A program made the translations under genes and the position numbers. Shown piece after piece: positions 1 through 8,300 of a stretch of DNA of 32,174 bases (its first letter is position 1; each line of letters opens with the position of its first letter). Where the stretch lies: positions 1 through 32,174 of the forward strand of contig CAKSQP010000006.1 of assembly GCA_934486965.1 (NCBI GenBank), in the 5' to 3' direction. A model generated the notes under the pieces. That model saw nothing but the letters and a program-made list of their open reading frames with translations, was not told the origin of the DNA and made no database searches. The stretch comes from an uncultured Eubacteriales bacterium (GTDB lineage: Bacteria > Bacillota > Clostridia > Oscillospirales > UBA644).

Positions 1-72
1 AGGGGCAGAAGGACTTGAACCCTCGGCACGCGGTTTTGGAGACCGCTGCTCTACCAACTGAGCTATACCCCT
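1..72 (-). tRNA. tRNA-Trp (anticodon CCA)
   Basis: Read on the minus strand, the sequence folds into a complete 72-nt cloverleaf. The 7-bp acceptor stem is AGGGGTA with TGCCCCT, the D arm is GCTC/GAGC, the anticodon stem is GCGGT/ACCGC, and the T arm is GAGGG/CCTTC around TTCAAGT. The loop CTCCAAA puts anticodon CCA at plus-strand 37-39, which reads UGG (Trp). The acceptor stem ends exactly at the window edge, so an encoded CCA tail cannot be judged. Confidence 0.97.
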
Positions 73-100
73 ATATTCGGTTGTTATCTGCAACGGAGAT

Positions 101-129
101 ATTATAACATACTTTTTGAAGTTTTGCAA
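101..129 (-). promoter_or_regulatory. Sigma-A promoter of the tRNA-Trp gene
   Basis: On the minus strand TTGCAA (plus 124-129) is followed by a 17-nt spacer and TATAAT (plus 101-106), with an extended TG one base before the -10 box. Transcription would start near 94, giving a leader of about 20 nt before the tRNA. Confidence 0.8.
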
Positions 130-275
130 GTGGTTTTTGTGAAATTTTTCAAAAAATGAATAAATCTTTTGCTGTATCGGGATAAAACAGGCAAAACCGC
201 GGCAATCTGCCGTAATCTTATCTGACGGGGCAGACTGCTGTACGGGATTTTTCATCGGGCGTGTTTTGTCTGTGC

Positions 276-315
276 AAAAAAAAACGGGGCAGCAAAAAAT
301 GAGTTTTACTGCCCC
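276..315 (-). terminator. Rho-independent terminator after the isomerase lipoprotein gene
   Basis: On the minus strand, eight bases after the stop codon, GGGGCAG (309-315) pairs perfectly with CTGCCCC (286-292). One C follows the stem and then nine T residues (276-284). The position directly downstream of the lipoprotein gene assigns it. Positions 130-275, further downstream toward the tRNA promoter, show nothing I can name. Confidence 0.85.
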
Positions 316-322
316 TGATTTT

Positions 323-1447
323 TTATTCCGTTGCGGTGTCGTCGGTTGCAACCGAGCCGTCGCTGTAAGTTCCGACTTCGGTGACGTGTTCGTTTAAGAA
401 ATTCGTCGCTTTTCTCGTCGTGATACTTAATTTGATCAGATCTTTCGACATCTGGCTTTCAAGGTCTTCGACAGTGGTATTCTGTTCTTTTGCCAAAGCC
501 TCGGCTTCCGTCTTGTATTCGTCTTCGGTCTTTACGAAAAGGTCTTCAAGTTGTGCTACTCTCAGAAGAACAATGGCGCTTTCCTCGTAACTTGACGCGT
601 TTTGTTCGGCATACTGCTTGAAGGTGTCTTCGGTCATGCCGAAAGCGCTGAGCAACGCCGAGAATTCCATATCGTTATCCTTTGCATAACTTTCGAACGT
701 TTCGTAGATGTTATCATAGAAAAGGTCGTAAAGTCCCTCGGGTTTTTCATCGGAAAGTTTTGAGTTCTCTATCAGATTCATCGTAGCATAAGACGCTCTG
801 TAAAGGACCATGCTTTCATGAGCCGACTTTTCGAGTTCCGAGAATTTTGCTTTTTTATATTCGTCGATCGTGTCGTAATCGGTGTTTGACGCGATAAAAT
901 CGTCGGTGAGTTCGGGATATTTCGTCTCGGTTATTTTGTTGAGAGTTACTTCGAAAACGACTGCCTTGCCCGCCATGTCGGGGTTGTTCGGGTACGGGTC
1001 GGGGAAAGTGAGGTTCAGTTCAAACTTGTCTCCGACATTTTTGCCGACAATTCCGTCTTCAAAGCCGTCGATAAAGGACTTGCTTCCGAGAACGAGATCG
1101 TAACCCGTTGCGGATCCGTTGTCAAAGGCAACTCCGTCGATTTTTCCGACAAAATCAATATTTACGGTGTCGCCGTTCTGAGCCGCGCGATCGGTCACTT
1201 CAACCTCTTCGGCATACTGCGTGAGCAGACTGCTTACTTCACTTTCGACATCTGTGTCGGAAACGTCGGGGTACATATCGAGTTCGATATTCGAATAGTC
1301 CGCAAGTTCGACGTACTTGGACCAATCCATGGCTTTCATCTCGTCGTAAGAGAGAGTCTTCTTGGTTTCCGTAATGCTTTCACCGCACGCGCAGAGCATC
1401 GTAAGAGTCATTGCCGCGGCAAGAAAACCTGCAATTATTTTTTTCAT
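323..1447 (-). CDS. Trigger-factor-like FKBP-type peptidyl-prolyl isomerase lipoprotein
   Basis: A predicted extracytoplasmic folding factor that would isomerise X-Pro bonds in exported proteins. The ATG at 1447 is chosen because AAAGGTGTG precedes it and the protein then opens with a lipoprotein leader, MKKIIAGF... with lipobox LCAC and Cys21 as lipidation site. A longer frame from 1510 lacks a ribosome site and would bury the leader. Residues 91-171 form an FKBP-like domain: NGDTVNIDFVG, then FDNG, LVLGS and FIDGFEDGIVG, ending FEVTLNKI. Residues 175-355 are helical and resemble the C-terminal chaperone arms of trigger factor, so the order is lipobox, FKBP, TF C-domain, without the ribosome-binding N-domain. 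At 374 residues this fits known clostridial exported trigger-factor-like lipoproteins. It stands alone with its own terminator. Given the huge exported proteins nearby, clients from that locus are plausible but not shown. Confidence 0.88.
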   Translation of the reverse strand: MKKIIAGFLAAAMTLTMLCACGESITETKKTLSYDEMKAMDWSKYVELADYSNIELDMYPDVSDTDVESEVSSLLTQYAEEVEVTDRAAQNGDTVNIDFVGKIDGVAFDNGSATGYDLVLGSKSFIDGFEDGIVGKNVGDKFELNLTFPDPYPNNPDMAGKAVVFEVTLNKITETKYPELTDDFIASNTDYDTIDEYKKAKFSELEKSAHESMVLYRASYATMNLIENSKLSDEKPEGLYDLFYDNIYETFESYAKDNDMEFSALLSAFGMTEDTFKQYAEQNASSYEESAIVLLRVAQLEDLFVKTEDEYKTEAEALAKEQNTTVEDLESQMSKDLIKLSITTRKATNFLNEHVTEVGTYSDGSVATDDTATE

Positions 1448-1478
1448 AGTTTCACACCTTTTGTCTGTTTTTAATAAA

Positions 1479-1484
1479 ATTATA
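1479..1484 (-). promoter_or_regulatory. Candidate -10 box for the isomerase lipoprotein gene
   Basis: A perfect TATAAT on the minus strand lies 31 nt upstream of the ATG. The matching -35 is poor: TTTTCC at a 16-nt spacing, or TTGTTT at 20. The assignment is therefore tentative. Confidence 0.4.
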
Positions 1485-1602
1485 GCCTGCAAAAAAGTCA
1501 GGAAAAACAATTAAATGCGGCTATTTTTAGGAAAAAACCGAAATTATTTTATCATAAAATGCTCCGCAAGTCAAGTTTTGCGAAAAAGTTTGAATAATTT
1601 CC

Positions 1603-1631
1603 TTGTAAAATTTCGGCGGTTGTGCTATACT
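1603..1631 (+). promoter_or_regulatory. Sigma-A promoter of the solute-binding protein/ACT/UPF0210/GtrA operon
   Basis: TTGTAA (1603-1608), a 17-nt spacer, and TATACT (1626-1631) preceded by an extended TGC. The predicted start near 1638 leaves a leader of under 20 nt that contains the GGGAGG ribosome site, so there is no room for a riboswitch. Confidence 0.75.
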
Positions 1632-1654
1632 ACCGATATGATGGGAGGTGCGGT

Positions 1655-2992
1655 ATGAAAAAAGGTTTTCTGCTTGCTTTGGCGGCGGTTTTTATGCTGT
1701 CTTTTGTCGGTTGTTCGTACGATCCGAACGCGACGGAAGACGACGTTCTGCCCGATGACTACACGCCTTCCGCCGAGGGGTATACTTATACCGTGCTTTC
1801 CGACCTGCGGTCGATGAAGTCTCTTTGCGACATCTCCTCCGACAGCGAGATATCGGATAAACTGAGGAAACATTATGAAACTATCGAAAAGGAACTCGGC
1901 TGTACGATTTCTCTGCAGATAACGACCGATACGATAGAAAGCGACGTTTTCAGGACGTCGGCGGGGAAAAGCGGGCGCGCGGACCTTATCGAGACCGACG
2001 CCTCGACCGTCTCCCGACTTCTTTCGGGCGGCTATCTGACGTCTCTTGAGGATATGGGGCTTGATTCGTCGGACGAAAAGTTCGGGCTTGCGTCACAGAA
2101 GGCTTTCTTTGAAAAAGACGGGAAGACCTACGGCTTTTTCCCTCTTTTACTCGGTGTTTCCGCACCGACATACAGTTATGCTCTTTACTATAACGAAAGC
2201 CTTGTAAAAAAATATTCGGGCGAGGATATCGCCGTTTTATATGAAAACGGACAGTGGACCCGTGAAAAGTTTTCCGAAATTGCAAAAGCGGTGGCAACGG
2301 ACGACGCGGGGCACAGGACCTACGCTTTTGTCACCCCGACAACCGAATTCCCCGAATTTATCGACGCGGCGCTCTATTCGTCGGGACAGACCGCGGTTAA
2401 AAACGGCAAATGCGGCTACGAAAAATATCCGACCTTAAACACTGTCGACTGGATAAAGAAAATGGTGACTTCCGACAGAGTATCTCTTTCCGTTTCCGGC
2501 GACAATGCGGATATCTTAAACTTTGCGGAGGGGAACACCGCGTTCCTCGTTACGACCGCGAGGACGGGCTTTTCTCTCAATTCCGATTTCCCGCAGACCT
2601 CTCTCGGAAAAGATATGAGACTGACCTCTTTTCCGGGTTATTCTTCGGGCGCGTCTTTCGGCAAAAACGATACTTTTTACGCGATAACGACGCAGGGGAA
2701 AAAGGCGAGAGCCGACAGCGCGATAATTCTCGACCGTATTTTTTCTCTTATGGAGGGGGACGACACGGACAGTTGGAAAAAAGAAGTCGAAACGACATAT
2801 TTCTTTGATAAACGCGATTTCTCGACATATATAACAAACCTTGAGACCGCCGGAAACGACGGACTTCTTGACATACCCGATTTTGCCGACGCCCTGCACG
2901 AAGCATGGTCCCTCGTTGTCAGAGGGAGCAAAAGCACGGCTCAGGCTTATGAAGAAATAGAAAACGTAATAAACGGCCTTACGGCAGACTGA
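1655..2992 (+). CDS. Extracellular solute-binding lipoprotein (ABC-type, family 1-like)
   Basis: A probable surface-anchored ligand-binding protein of the carbohydrate ABC-transporter type. The ATG at 1655 follows GGGAGG; the frame is open from 1622 but only this start gives a leader beginning MKKGFLLALAAVF with lipobox FVGC (Cys20). The mature part begins with acidic SYDPNATEDD. Its central region has features usual in these proteins: GKTYGFFPLLLG, an ALYYNESLVKKY stretch, then GQWTREKFSEIAKAVA, which in family-1 binding proteins follows a named subsite strand. Length (445 residues) is normal. It is an orphan: no permease or ATPase gene lies beside it, and it leads an operon with an ACT-domain gene 13 nt downstream. 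The substrate cannot be told from sequence. A non-transport role such as sensing is possible. Confidence 0.82.
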   Translation: MKKGFLLALAAVFMLSFVGCSYDPNATEDDVLPDDYTPSAEGYTYTVLSDLRSMKSLCDISSDSEISDKLRKHYETIEKELGCTISLQITTDTIESDVFRTSAGKSGRADLIETDASTVSRLLSGGYLTSLEDMGLDSSDEKFGLASQKAFFEKDGKTYGFFPLLLGVSAPTYSYALYYNESLVKKYSGEDIAVLYENGQWTREKFSEIAKAVATDDAGHRTYAFVTPTTEFPEFIDAALYSSGQTAVKNGKCGYEKYPTLNTVDWIKKMVTSDRVSLSVSGDNADILNFAEGNTAFLVTTARTGFSLNSDFPQTSLGKDMRLTSFPGYSSGASFGKNDTFYAITTQGKKARADSAIILDRIFSLMEGDDTDSWKKEVETTYFFDKRDFSTYITNLETAGNDGLLDIPDFADALHEAWSLVVRGSKSTAQAYEEIENVINGLTAD

Positions 2993-3005
2993 AAGGAAGG
3001 AAAAA

Positions 3006-3275
3006 ATGAAAGCAGTAGTAACCGTTATCGGTAAGGACGCCGTCGGAATTACGGCGAAAGTCTCGGCAGTATGCGCGGAACACGGCGCAAATATCGTCGA
3101 TATAACCCAGAAAGTTCTTGAAGACCTTTTCGTTATGATAATGATAACCGAGGTCGACGGTCTTGACGTCAAGTTCACCGATTTTGTCGATGAAATGGTA
3201 AAGACGGGGAAAAACGCGGGGCTTGAAATACACGTTATGCACGAAGATATCTTCAACGCAATGCACACTATATAG
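3006..3275 (+). CDS. ACT-domain protein (UPF0237 type)
   Basis: An 89-residue stand-alone ACT domain, a fold that usually binds amino acids or other small ligands and regulates a partner. The start is fixed by GGAAGG a few bases upstream. The sequence starts with strand KAVVTVIGKDAVGI, carrying the diagnostic G-x-D-x-x-G-I turn (Gly9, Asp11, Gly14), then a helix, ANIVDITQKV, and LFVMIMITEV. It sits 8 nt before the UPF0210 gene; this ACT-UPF0210 pair is widely conserved side by side in Firmicutes and some archaea, so the two probably act together. The ligand is not known to me. GcvR-like regulators share the fold, but this lacks the second ACT domain of GcvR. Confidence 0.9.
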   Translation: MKAVVTVIGKDAVGITAKVSAVCAEHGANIVDITQKVLEDLFVMIMITEVDGLDVKFTDFVDEMVKTGKNAGLEIHVMHEDIFNAMHTI

Positions 3276-3283
3276 GTGACGGT

Positions 3284-4639
3284 ATGATAAACAGTAACGA
3301 TATCCTTGAAACGATAAGAATGATAACGCAGGAACACCTCGACGTCAGAACGATAACCATGGGAATTTCGCTTTTCGACTGCGCGTCGTCCGACGTTAAA
3401 AGCGCCTGCGACAGAATTTACGATAAAATATGCAGAAAAGCCGAAAAACTCGTCGAAACGGGCAACGACATCGAAAAGGAATTCGGTATCCCCATCATAC
3501 ATAAGAGAATTTCGGTCACCCCGATTTCTCTTGTCGCCGCTCCCTGCAGGACAAACGACCTCGTGCCTTTTGCCCGCACCTTGCAGAAAGCCGCCGATAC
3601 CTGCGGCGTAAACTTTATCGGAGGCTTTTCCGCTCTCGTTCAGAAAGGTTTTACCGACAGCGATCTCGCTCTTATAAATTCACTGCCAGAGGCGCTTGCC
3701 GTGACCGAAAACGTCTGTTCTTCGGTAAACGTCGGTTCGACGAAAGCGGGTATAAATATGGACGCCGTCGAACTTATGGGGCGAAAGATAAAAGACCTCG
3801 CGTTTGAAACAAAGGACAAAAATTCGATAGGCTGTGCAAAACTCGTCGTCTTCTGCAATGTCCCCGAAGATAACCCGTTTATGGCGGGCGCTTTCCACGG
3901 GGCAGGGGAGGCCGACGCCGCGATAAACGTCGGCGTTTCGGGACCCGGCGTCGTCAAGGTCGCGCTTGAAAAATGCGACGGAGACCTTGCCGAAGTTGCC
4001 GAAACCGTCAAGAAGACTGCGTTCAAGATAACAAGAACGGGACAACTCGTCGCAAATGAGGCGTCCCGCCGTCTCGGCGTGCCTTTCGGAATTGTCGACC
4101 TGTCTCTTGCTCCGACCCCTGCCGTCGGAGATTCCGTTGCGTATATCCTCGAAGAAATGGGACTTGAAAAATGCGGAACTCACGGTACTACCGCGGCTCT
4201 CGCACTGCTTAACGACGCCGTCAAAAAGGGCGGAGTTATGGCTTCAAGTCAGGTCGGAGGTCTTTCGGGCGCGTTTATCCCCGTTTCCGAGGACGCGGGA
4301 ATGATTGCCGCCGCCGAGTGCGGTGCTTTGACCCTCTCGAAACTCGAAGCGATGACCGCCGTCTGCTCGGTAGGTCTCGATATGATAGCCGTTCCGGGCG
4401 ACACCTCCGCGTCGACGATTTCCGCAATAATCGCCGATGAAATGGCGATAGGTATGGTCAACAGCAAAACGACCGCCGTCCGTCTGATACCTGCTTACGG
4501 CAAAAAAGTCGGCGACAGTATAGAATTCGGCGGACTTCTCGGCGCCGCTCCGATAATGCCTGTGAGCGGATATTCCGCGGAAAAATTCATTTCCCGCAAA
4601 GGGAGAATCCCCGCGCCTATACAAAGTCTTAAAAATTAG
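3284..4639 (+). CDS. UPF0210/PFL family protein (DUF711)
   Basis: A full-length (451-residue) member of the conserved UPF0210 family, a cytoplasmic protein that shows distant kinship to glycyl-radical-enzyme folds, though no catalytic activity is established that I can name. The opening segment, with ILETIRMITQEHLDVRTIT followed by MGISLFDC, is characteristic. Further conserved blocks are KRISVTPISLVAA, FIGGFSALVQKGF, NVGSTKAGINMDAV, FHGAGEADAAINVGVSGPG, and the C-terminal EFGGLLGAAPIMPV. The start codon lies 8 nt after the ACT gene stop, with AGGTGACGG as ribosome site, so the two are surely co-transcribed. The N-terminal half is rich in glycine turns typical of a barrel. I see no truncation or frameshift. 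Confidence 0.93.
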   Translation: MINSNDILETIRMITQEHLDVRTITMGISLFDCASSDVKSACDRIYDKICRKAEKLVETGNDIEKEFGIPIIHKRISVTPISLVAAPCRTNDLVPFARTLQKAADTCGVNFIGGFSALVQKGFTDSDLALINSLPEALAVTENVCSSVNVGSTKAGINMDAVELMGRKIKDLAFETKDKNSIGCAKLVVFCNVPEDNPFMAGAFHGAGEADAAINVGVSGPGVVKVALEKCDGDLAEVAETVKKTAFKITRTGQLVANEASRRLGVPFGIVDLSLAPTPAVGDSVAYILEEMGLEKCGTHGTTAALALLNDAVKKGGVMASSQVGGLSGAFIPVSEDAGMIAAAECGALTLSKLEAMTAVCSVGLDMIAVPGDTSASTISAIIADEMAIGMVNSKTTAVRLIPAYGKKVGDSIEFGGLLGAAPIMPVSGYSAEKFISRKGRIPAPIQSLKN

Positions 4640-4650
4640 GAAGATGAAAA

Positions 4651-5082
4651 ATGACAAAACGTTTGCCGAAAAATCTGTCGGCGTTTGTTAAAAAACATTC
4701 TACGGTCTTGAAGTTCGCTCTGTCGTCCTTTACTTGCTACGCCGTCGAATATGCTCTTTACAGTGTTTTCGTCACCGTGCCCGTATTGTGGGGCGGCAGG
4801 GTCCATGTCAAACTTTCGAACGTCGGTGCAAGGGCTATCGGCTCGGCTATGAACTTCTCCGTAAACAGAAAATTCGTTTTCGGAGACGACGGCGGAAGAA
4901 TGTCAAAACTCATAGAGTATTTTTCCCTTGTCGCCGCAGTCCTCGCCGGAGGAACGTTTATCCTCGGTATTCTGGTCGAAAAATGTCATTTCAACCGCTA
5001 TTTTACGAAGATCGCCGTCGATACCGCGTTCTTTGTCGTAAACTGGCTCGTACAGCGTTTTGTTATCTTTAAGGAAGAATAA
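4651..5082 (+). CDS. GtrA-like polytopic membrane protein
   Basis: A 143-residue hydrophobic protein of the GtrA family, whose members are thought to help move polyprenyl-phosphate-linked sugars across the membrane or to assist surface glycosylation. Four membrane segments can be placed near residues 20-46, 54-75, 89-110 and 120-141. Two copies of the family hallmark end helices 2 and 4: NFSVNRKFVF (68-77) and NWLVQRFVIF (131-140). The N-terminus is basic and cytoplasmic. The start at 4651 has AGGAAG seven bases upstream; an overlapping ATG at 4644 is out of frame. It is the last gene of the operon, followed by a terminator. No glycosyltransferase partner is present in the window. Confidence 0.88.
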   Translation: MTKRLPKNLSAFVKKHSTVLKFALSSFTCYAVEYALYSVFVTVPVLWGGRVHVKLSNVGARAIGSAMNFSVNRKFVFGDDGGRMSKLIEYFSLVAAVLAGGTFILGILVEKCHFNRYFTKIAVDTAFFVVNWLVQRFVIFKEE

Positions 5083-5097
5083 TTCTGAATTTTTTAC

Positions 5098-5137
5098 GAA
5101 CTTTCGACAATTCTCGCTTGTCGAAAGTTCTTTTTTT
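5098..5137 (+). terminator. Strong rho-independent terminator closing the 1655-5082 operon
   Basis: GAACTTTCGACAA (5098-5110) pairs perfectly over 13 bp with TTGTCGAAAGTTC (5118-5130) around a 7-nt loop, and is followed by seven T residues (5131-5137). It begins 15 nt after the GtrA stop codon. The stretch 5138-5279 holds no feature I recognise. Confidence 0.95.
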
Positions 5138-5279
5138 ATGCCCGTATTTCCGATTTGTCGGACTTATGTCTTTTCGCGCCGTTTCGATACTCTGCGCCTG
5201 TGAATAATCCGATAGTTGCGGCATTTTTCGGCTGTCTGAAATTTGTTTGAAAATATCGAAAAAAGTTGGCTCCGAAGTC

Positions 5280-5308
5280 TTGACAACGGTACATAATTTG
5301 ACTATAAT
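5280..5308 (+). promoter_or_regulatory. Consensus sigma-A promoter of the surface locus
   Basis: Perfect TTGACA (5280-5285) and perfect TATAAT (5303-5308) are separated by 17 nt. The start site near 5315 gives a leader of about 53 nt, AT-rich, ending in TTGGAGG before the ATG at 5368. It is the only strong promoter I can find for the whole plus-strand run beyond 5368. A strong constitutive core promoter for a giant secreted protein suggests control by a repressor; see the inverted repeat over its -10 box. Confidence 0.9.
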
Positions 5309-5322
5309 AGTAATGCTATTAT
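5304..5322 (+). promoter_or_regulatory. Inverted repeat over the -10 box and start site (possible operator)
   Basis: ATAATAG (5304-5310), a 5-nt spacer, then CTATTAT (5316-5322) form a perfect 7-bp inverted repeat. The left arm shares five bases with the -10 box and the repeat spans the expected transcription start, a position where a bound repressor would block RNA polymerase. It could also be a chance AT-rich palindrome. Confidence 0.4.
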
Positions 5323-5367
5323 TATATTTATATATAACAGTCTATTCTATTCATTGGAGGCAATACG

Positions 5368-8300
5368 ATGAAAACCAAAGTGTCAACAAGAATCGTTTCA
5401 GTCGTTTTGCTCGTCGCGATGATATTCAGTTGCATGAACCTTCCCCTTGCGGCTGTCTCATTTAACGGCGAAAGCGACTACGAAACGAAAACAGGAATTC
5501 TTGTCGCAGAGAACTACGGTTCTCTCAATGCGTACGAGAAAGCAATTCTTTCTTCGAAAGCCCTTTCCGGCGATTCCTATTCCGGAAAGATTGGTGTGAA
5601 CGAAAGTCTTGTTACCGTTGATTCCGAAACCAAAACGGTAACCGCCGCAGAACCTTCCTCAAACGACGGCGTATCCCGCTGGATCCCCGTTTCGTGCGAA
5701 GTCTTCTATAAAGACTCCGACGGAAACGACAAGTCCGCAGGTACGTTCGAATTCGAAGACGGCAAAGCGACCTTTACCTGCCCGTCCGACAGTTATCATA
5801 TCGACGTTACATACGGGCTCTACATAAACGCCGATGAAACATTGCAGAAACGTCTTCTCGACGCTCCCGCATATCTTGCCGGCGCAACGATAAACCTCAA
5901 CTACATATACGGTCAGAGAGGTTCTGTCAATATCGTAGGCGACAATATCGACTCGCTTTACAAACTTACGACCGGCGAACTGAAAAAAGTTTATCCGAGC
6001 GGAATGACCGCTACCGTATACCTTGAAGAAGGTGCGGCGCGCGACGCTATCATCTCTCTTAAAAACGAGACCGTTGCAAACGGCGGAAAACTTAAACTTT
6101 ACAACCTGATCCTCAGTTACAACTCCTCCGCAAACAAAGTCCTCTGGCTTGCGAACAATGCGGCGGAAGTCAAAGCGGAATTCGAATCCCTTTACGAAAG
6201 ATTCGACGCTATCTCTTCTTCCGATTCGTCAGTCAGAAAACTCGCGTCCGACGCCTCGACTTTCGGTTTTTCGGGCGAAGCGGAAAAAATGACAGAGGCT
6301 CTTGATTATCTTGCCGACGTCGTTACCGAACTTGCGAACGTCAACGCCAAATACTGGGCGGTCGAAGACCTTGTTGACAAGACCGCTTCTTCCGACGAAT
6401 TCGCGGCTCTCAACTCGGCAATTTCCTCCGCGATACAGAAGAGATACACTTCTCTCGTCTCCGAACACGGCGATGAGACCGTTAAAAATCCTCTTCTTGC
6501 GGGTTATTACACCGTCACCAAAGGCGTTGCCCAGAGCAGAGTCGAAGTGACCGTCAGGGCAGAAGTCGTCGATAATAATTCGGCAGACTCCAAGACCCTT
6601 ACGACCCTTTCCGATATAAAGACCGTCGACCTCGTTCTTTCGACGGGCGCGACCGAAGCCGAGATACTTGAAGCAATAGAAGACTCCGGTATCAAAGCCG
6701 CCGCGAAAGCCGTCTGGGACAGCGAATACGGTATAGACGAAACAAATTACGACGTTGTTGTTGACGGCGTTCCGTCGACCCTTTCCGAAAATGTTTCCGT
6801 TACTGTTACTTACGTCCCGAAAACTTACAATGTTACATATAACTACGAAACAAAGTCGACCGATACCGTTCCTTACGGATATCGCATAACGCTTGCAAAA
6901 CATTCCGACAGCGCGAAGTCTTACGACTACACCGTAAACGGCGCCCTTTACCGCGAAGGTTCCGTTTATAAGGTAACGGGTGACACCGTTCTTTCGAGAA
7001 ACGAGGGCAAGGCTGTTTCCGAATATAACGTAACGACCGTTATCGCAGGAAGCGACTATCCCGGTTCTCTTCTCACCGCAGAAGAAAAAGCGGTCATCAC
7101 CTCGAGAGGTCTTGTCGATTCTTCCGTTTGGTACAGACTGCCCGACCAGAACGCAAACCTCGTCGTTGTTTCTTCCGCTGGCGAAAATAAATATAACGTC
7201 ACCGCAGCCGACTGCTTCTCCGGACTTCTTTCCGGCTCCGCTTGGAAAGCAGTAAAAGGCTATGTTGTTGACGGCGACGGAAACGACGTTGCTTCCTTTG
7301 ACATCGCAAACGGAAGCGCGCAGTTTGATTACGACGGAGATTTCGACCATGTAAAAGTCGAATATTCTCTCACCGTTCCCGAGATCGGAGCCTCCGATAT
7401 TTCGAAATACATAAATCTTCCGAATTCTCTCGTCGCGGAAGCCGCGGCACAGAGAAAGGCGCTTGACGATATGCTGTCCGACGACCTCGTCAAGGGACTT
7501 TCGGAAGTTTACGGCAAACGCCTTGACATGATAGAATCTCTTGCGAAAGATTATACTCCCGAGGCGCGCGAAGCCGTTGAAAAGATACTTGAAGAATGTG
7601 TCGATGAAACTTCGGCGAACAGATCTCTTTATCTTTACGAATATATCCTTAATTATCAGGCTCAGGGACTTGCTTTCTACTATGCCGACGGCAATGCCGC
7701 AAAAATGGCATACCAGACAGAGACCCTCAGAGATTGCCTTAATATCCTTTGGGAAGATCCCTCATTCCAGAAAGACCTCGAAGATCCCGATATCAGCAAA
7801 TACAAAGACAGACTCGCAGTCGTAAAAGACGATCTGCAGGACGTTGCTCTCGTTCCCGTAAACGGGAATATCGACGGTTCTTCCGATTATCTTGCAAACC
7901 TTGTTGCTGCCATTGACGCAGCGGCAGGAAAGACCTCCGCTCACGAAGTCACGGGCGACCTTAAACTCCTCGCGACCGTAACCGCCGCGGCTCCCGACAC
8001 TTCTTCCGTAACCGTTACGGTGAACGTCGTCGATAAAAACGGCAATAACGTCTATACCGCAAAAGGAAGCCGCAGTTTTGCTTCCGACGGAGCAATAGGA
8101 GAAGACGGAGTTGCAAAACTCGAAGCGCTTATCGCTTCTCTTAAATCGGGCTACGCTATTGACGAAGTTCATTACGCTCTCACCGTTGAAGGAACTCTTC
8201 CCGAAGCGGGCGACGCAGTTTCCGAAAATATGTCGGTCGTTTATACATGGGCTCCTGTCCGCTACACCGTTAAAATAGACGGCGAAGCCGACCAGTATAT

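Noticed and set aside
5138..5367. Riboswitch (for example c-di-GMP) upstream of the giant gene
   Set aside because: The predicted leader after the promoter is only about 53 nt and AT-rich, and I see no conserved aptamer sequence before or after the promoter.
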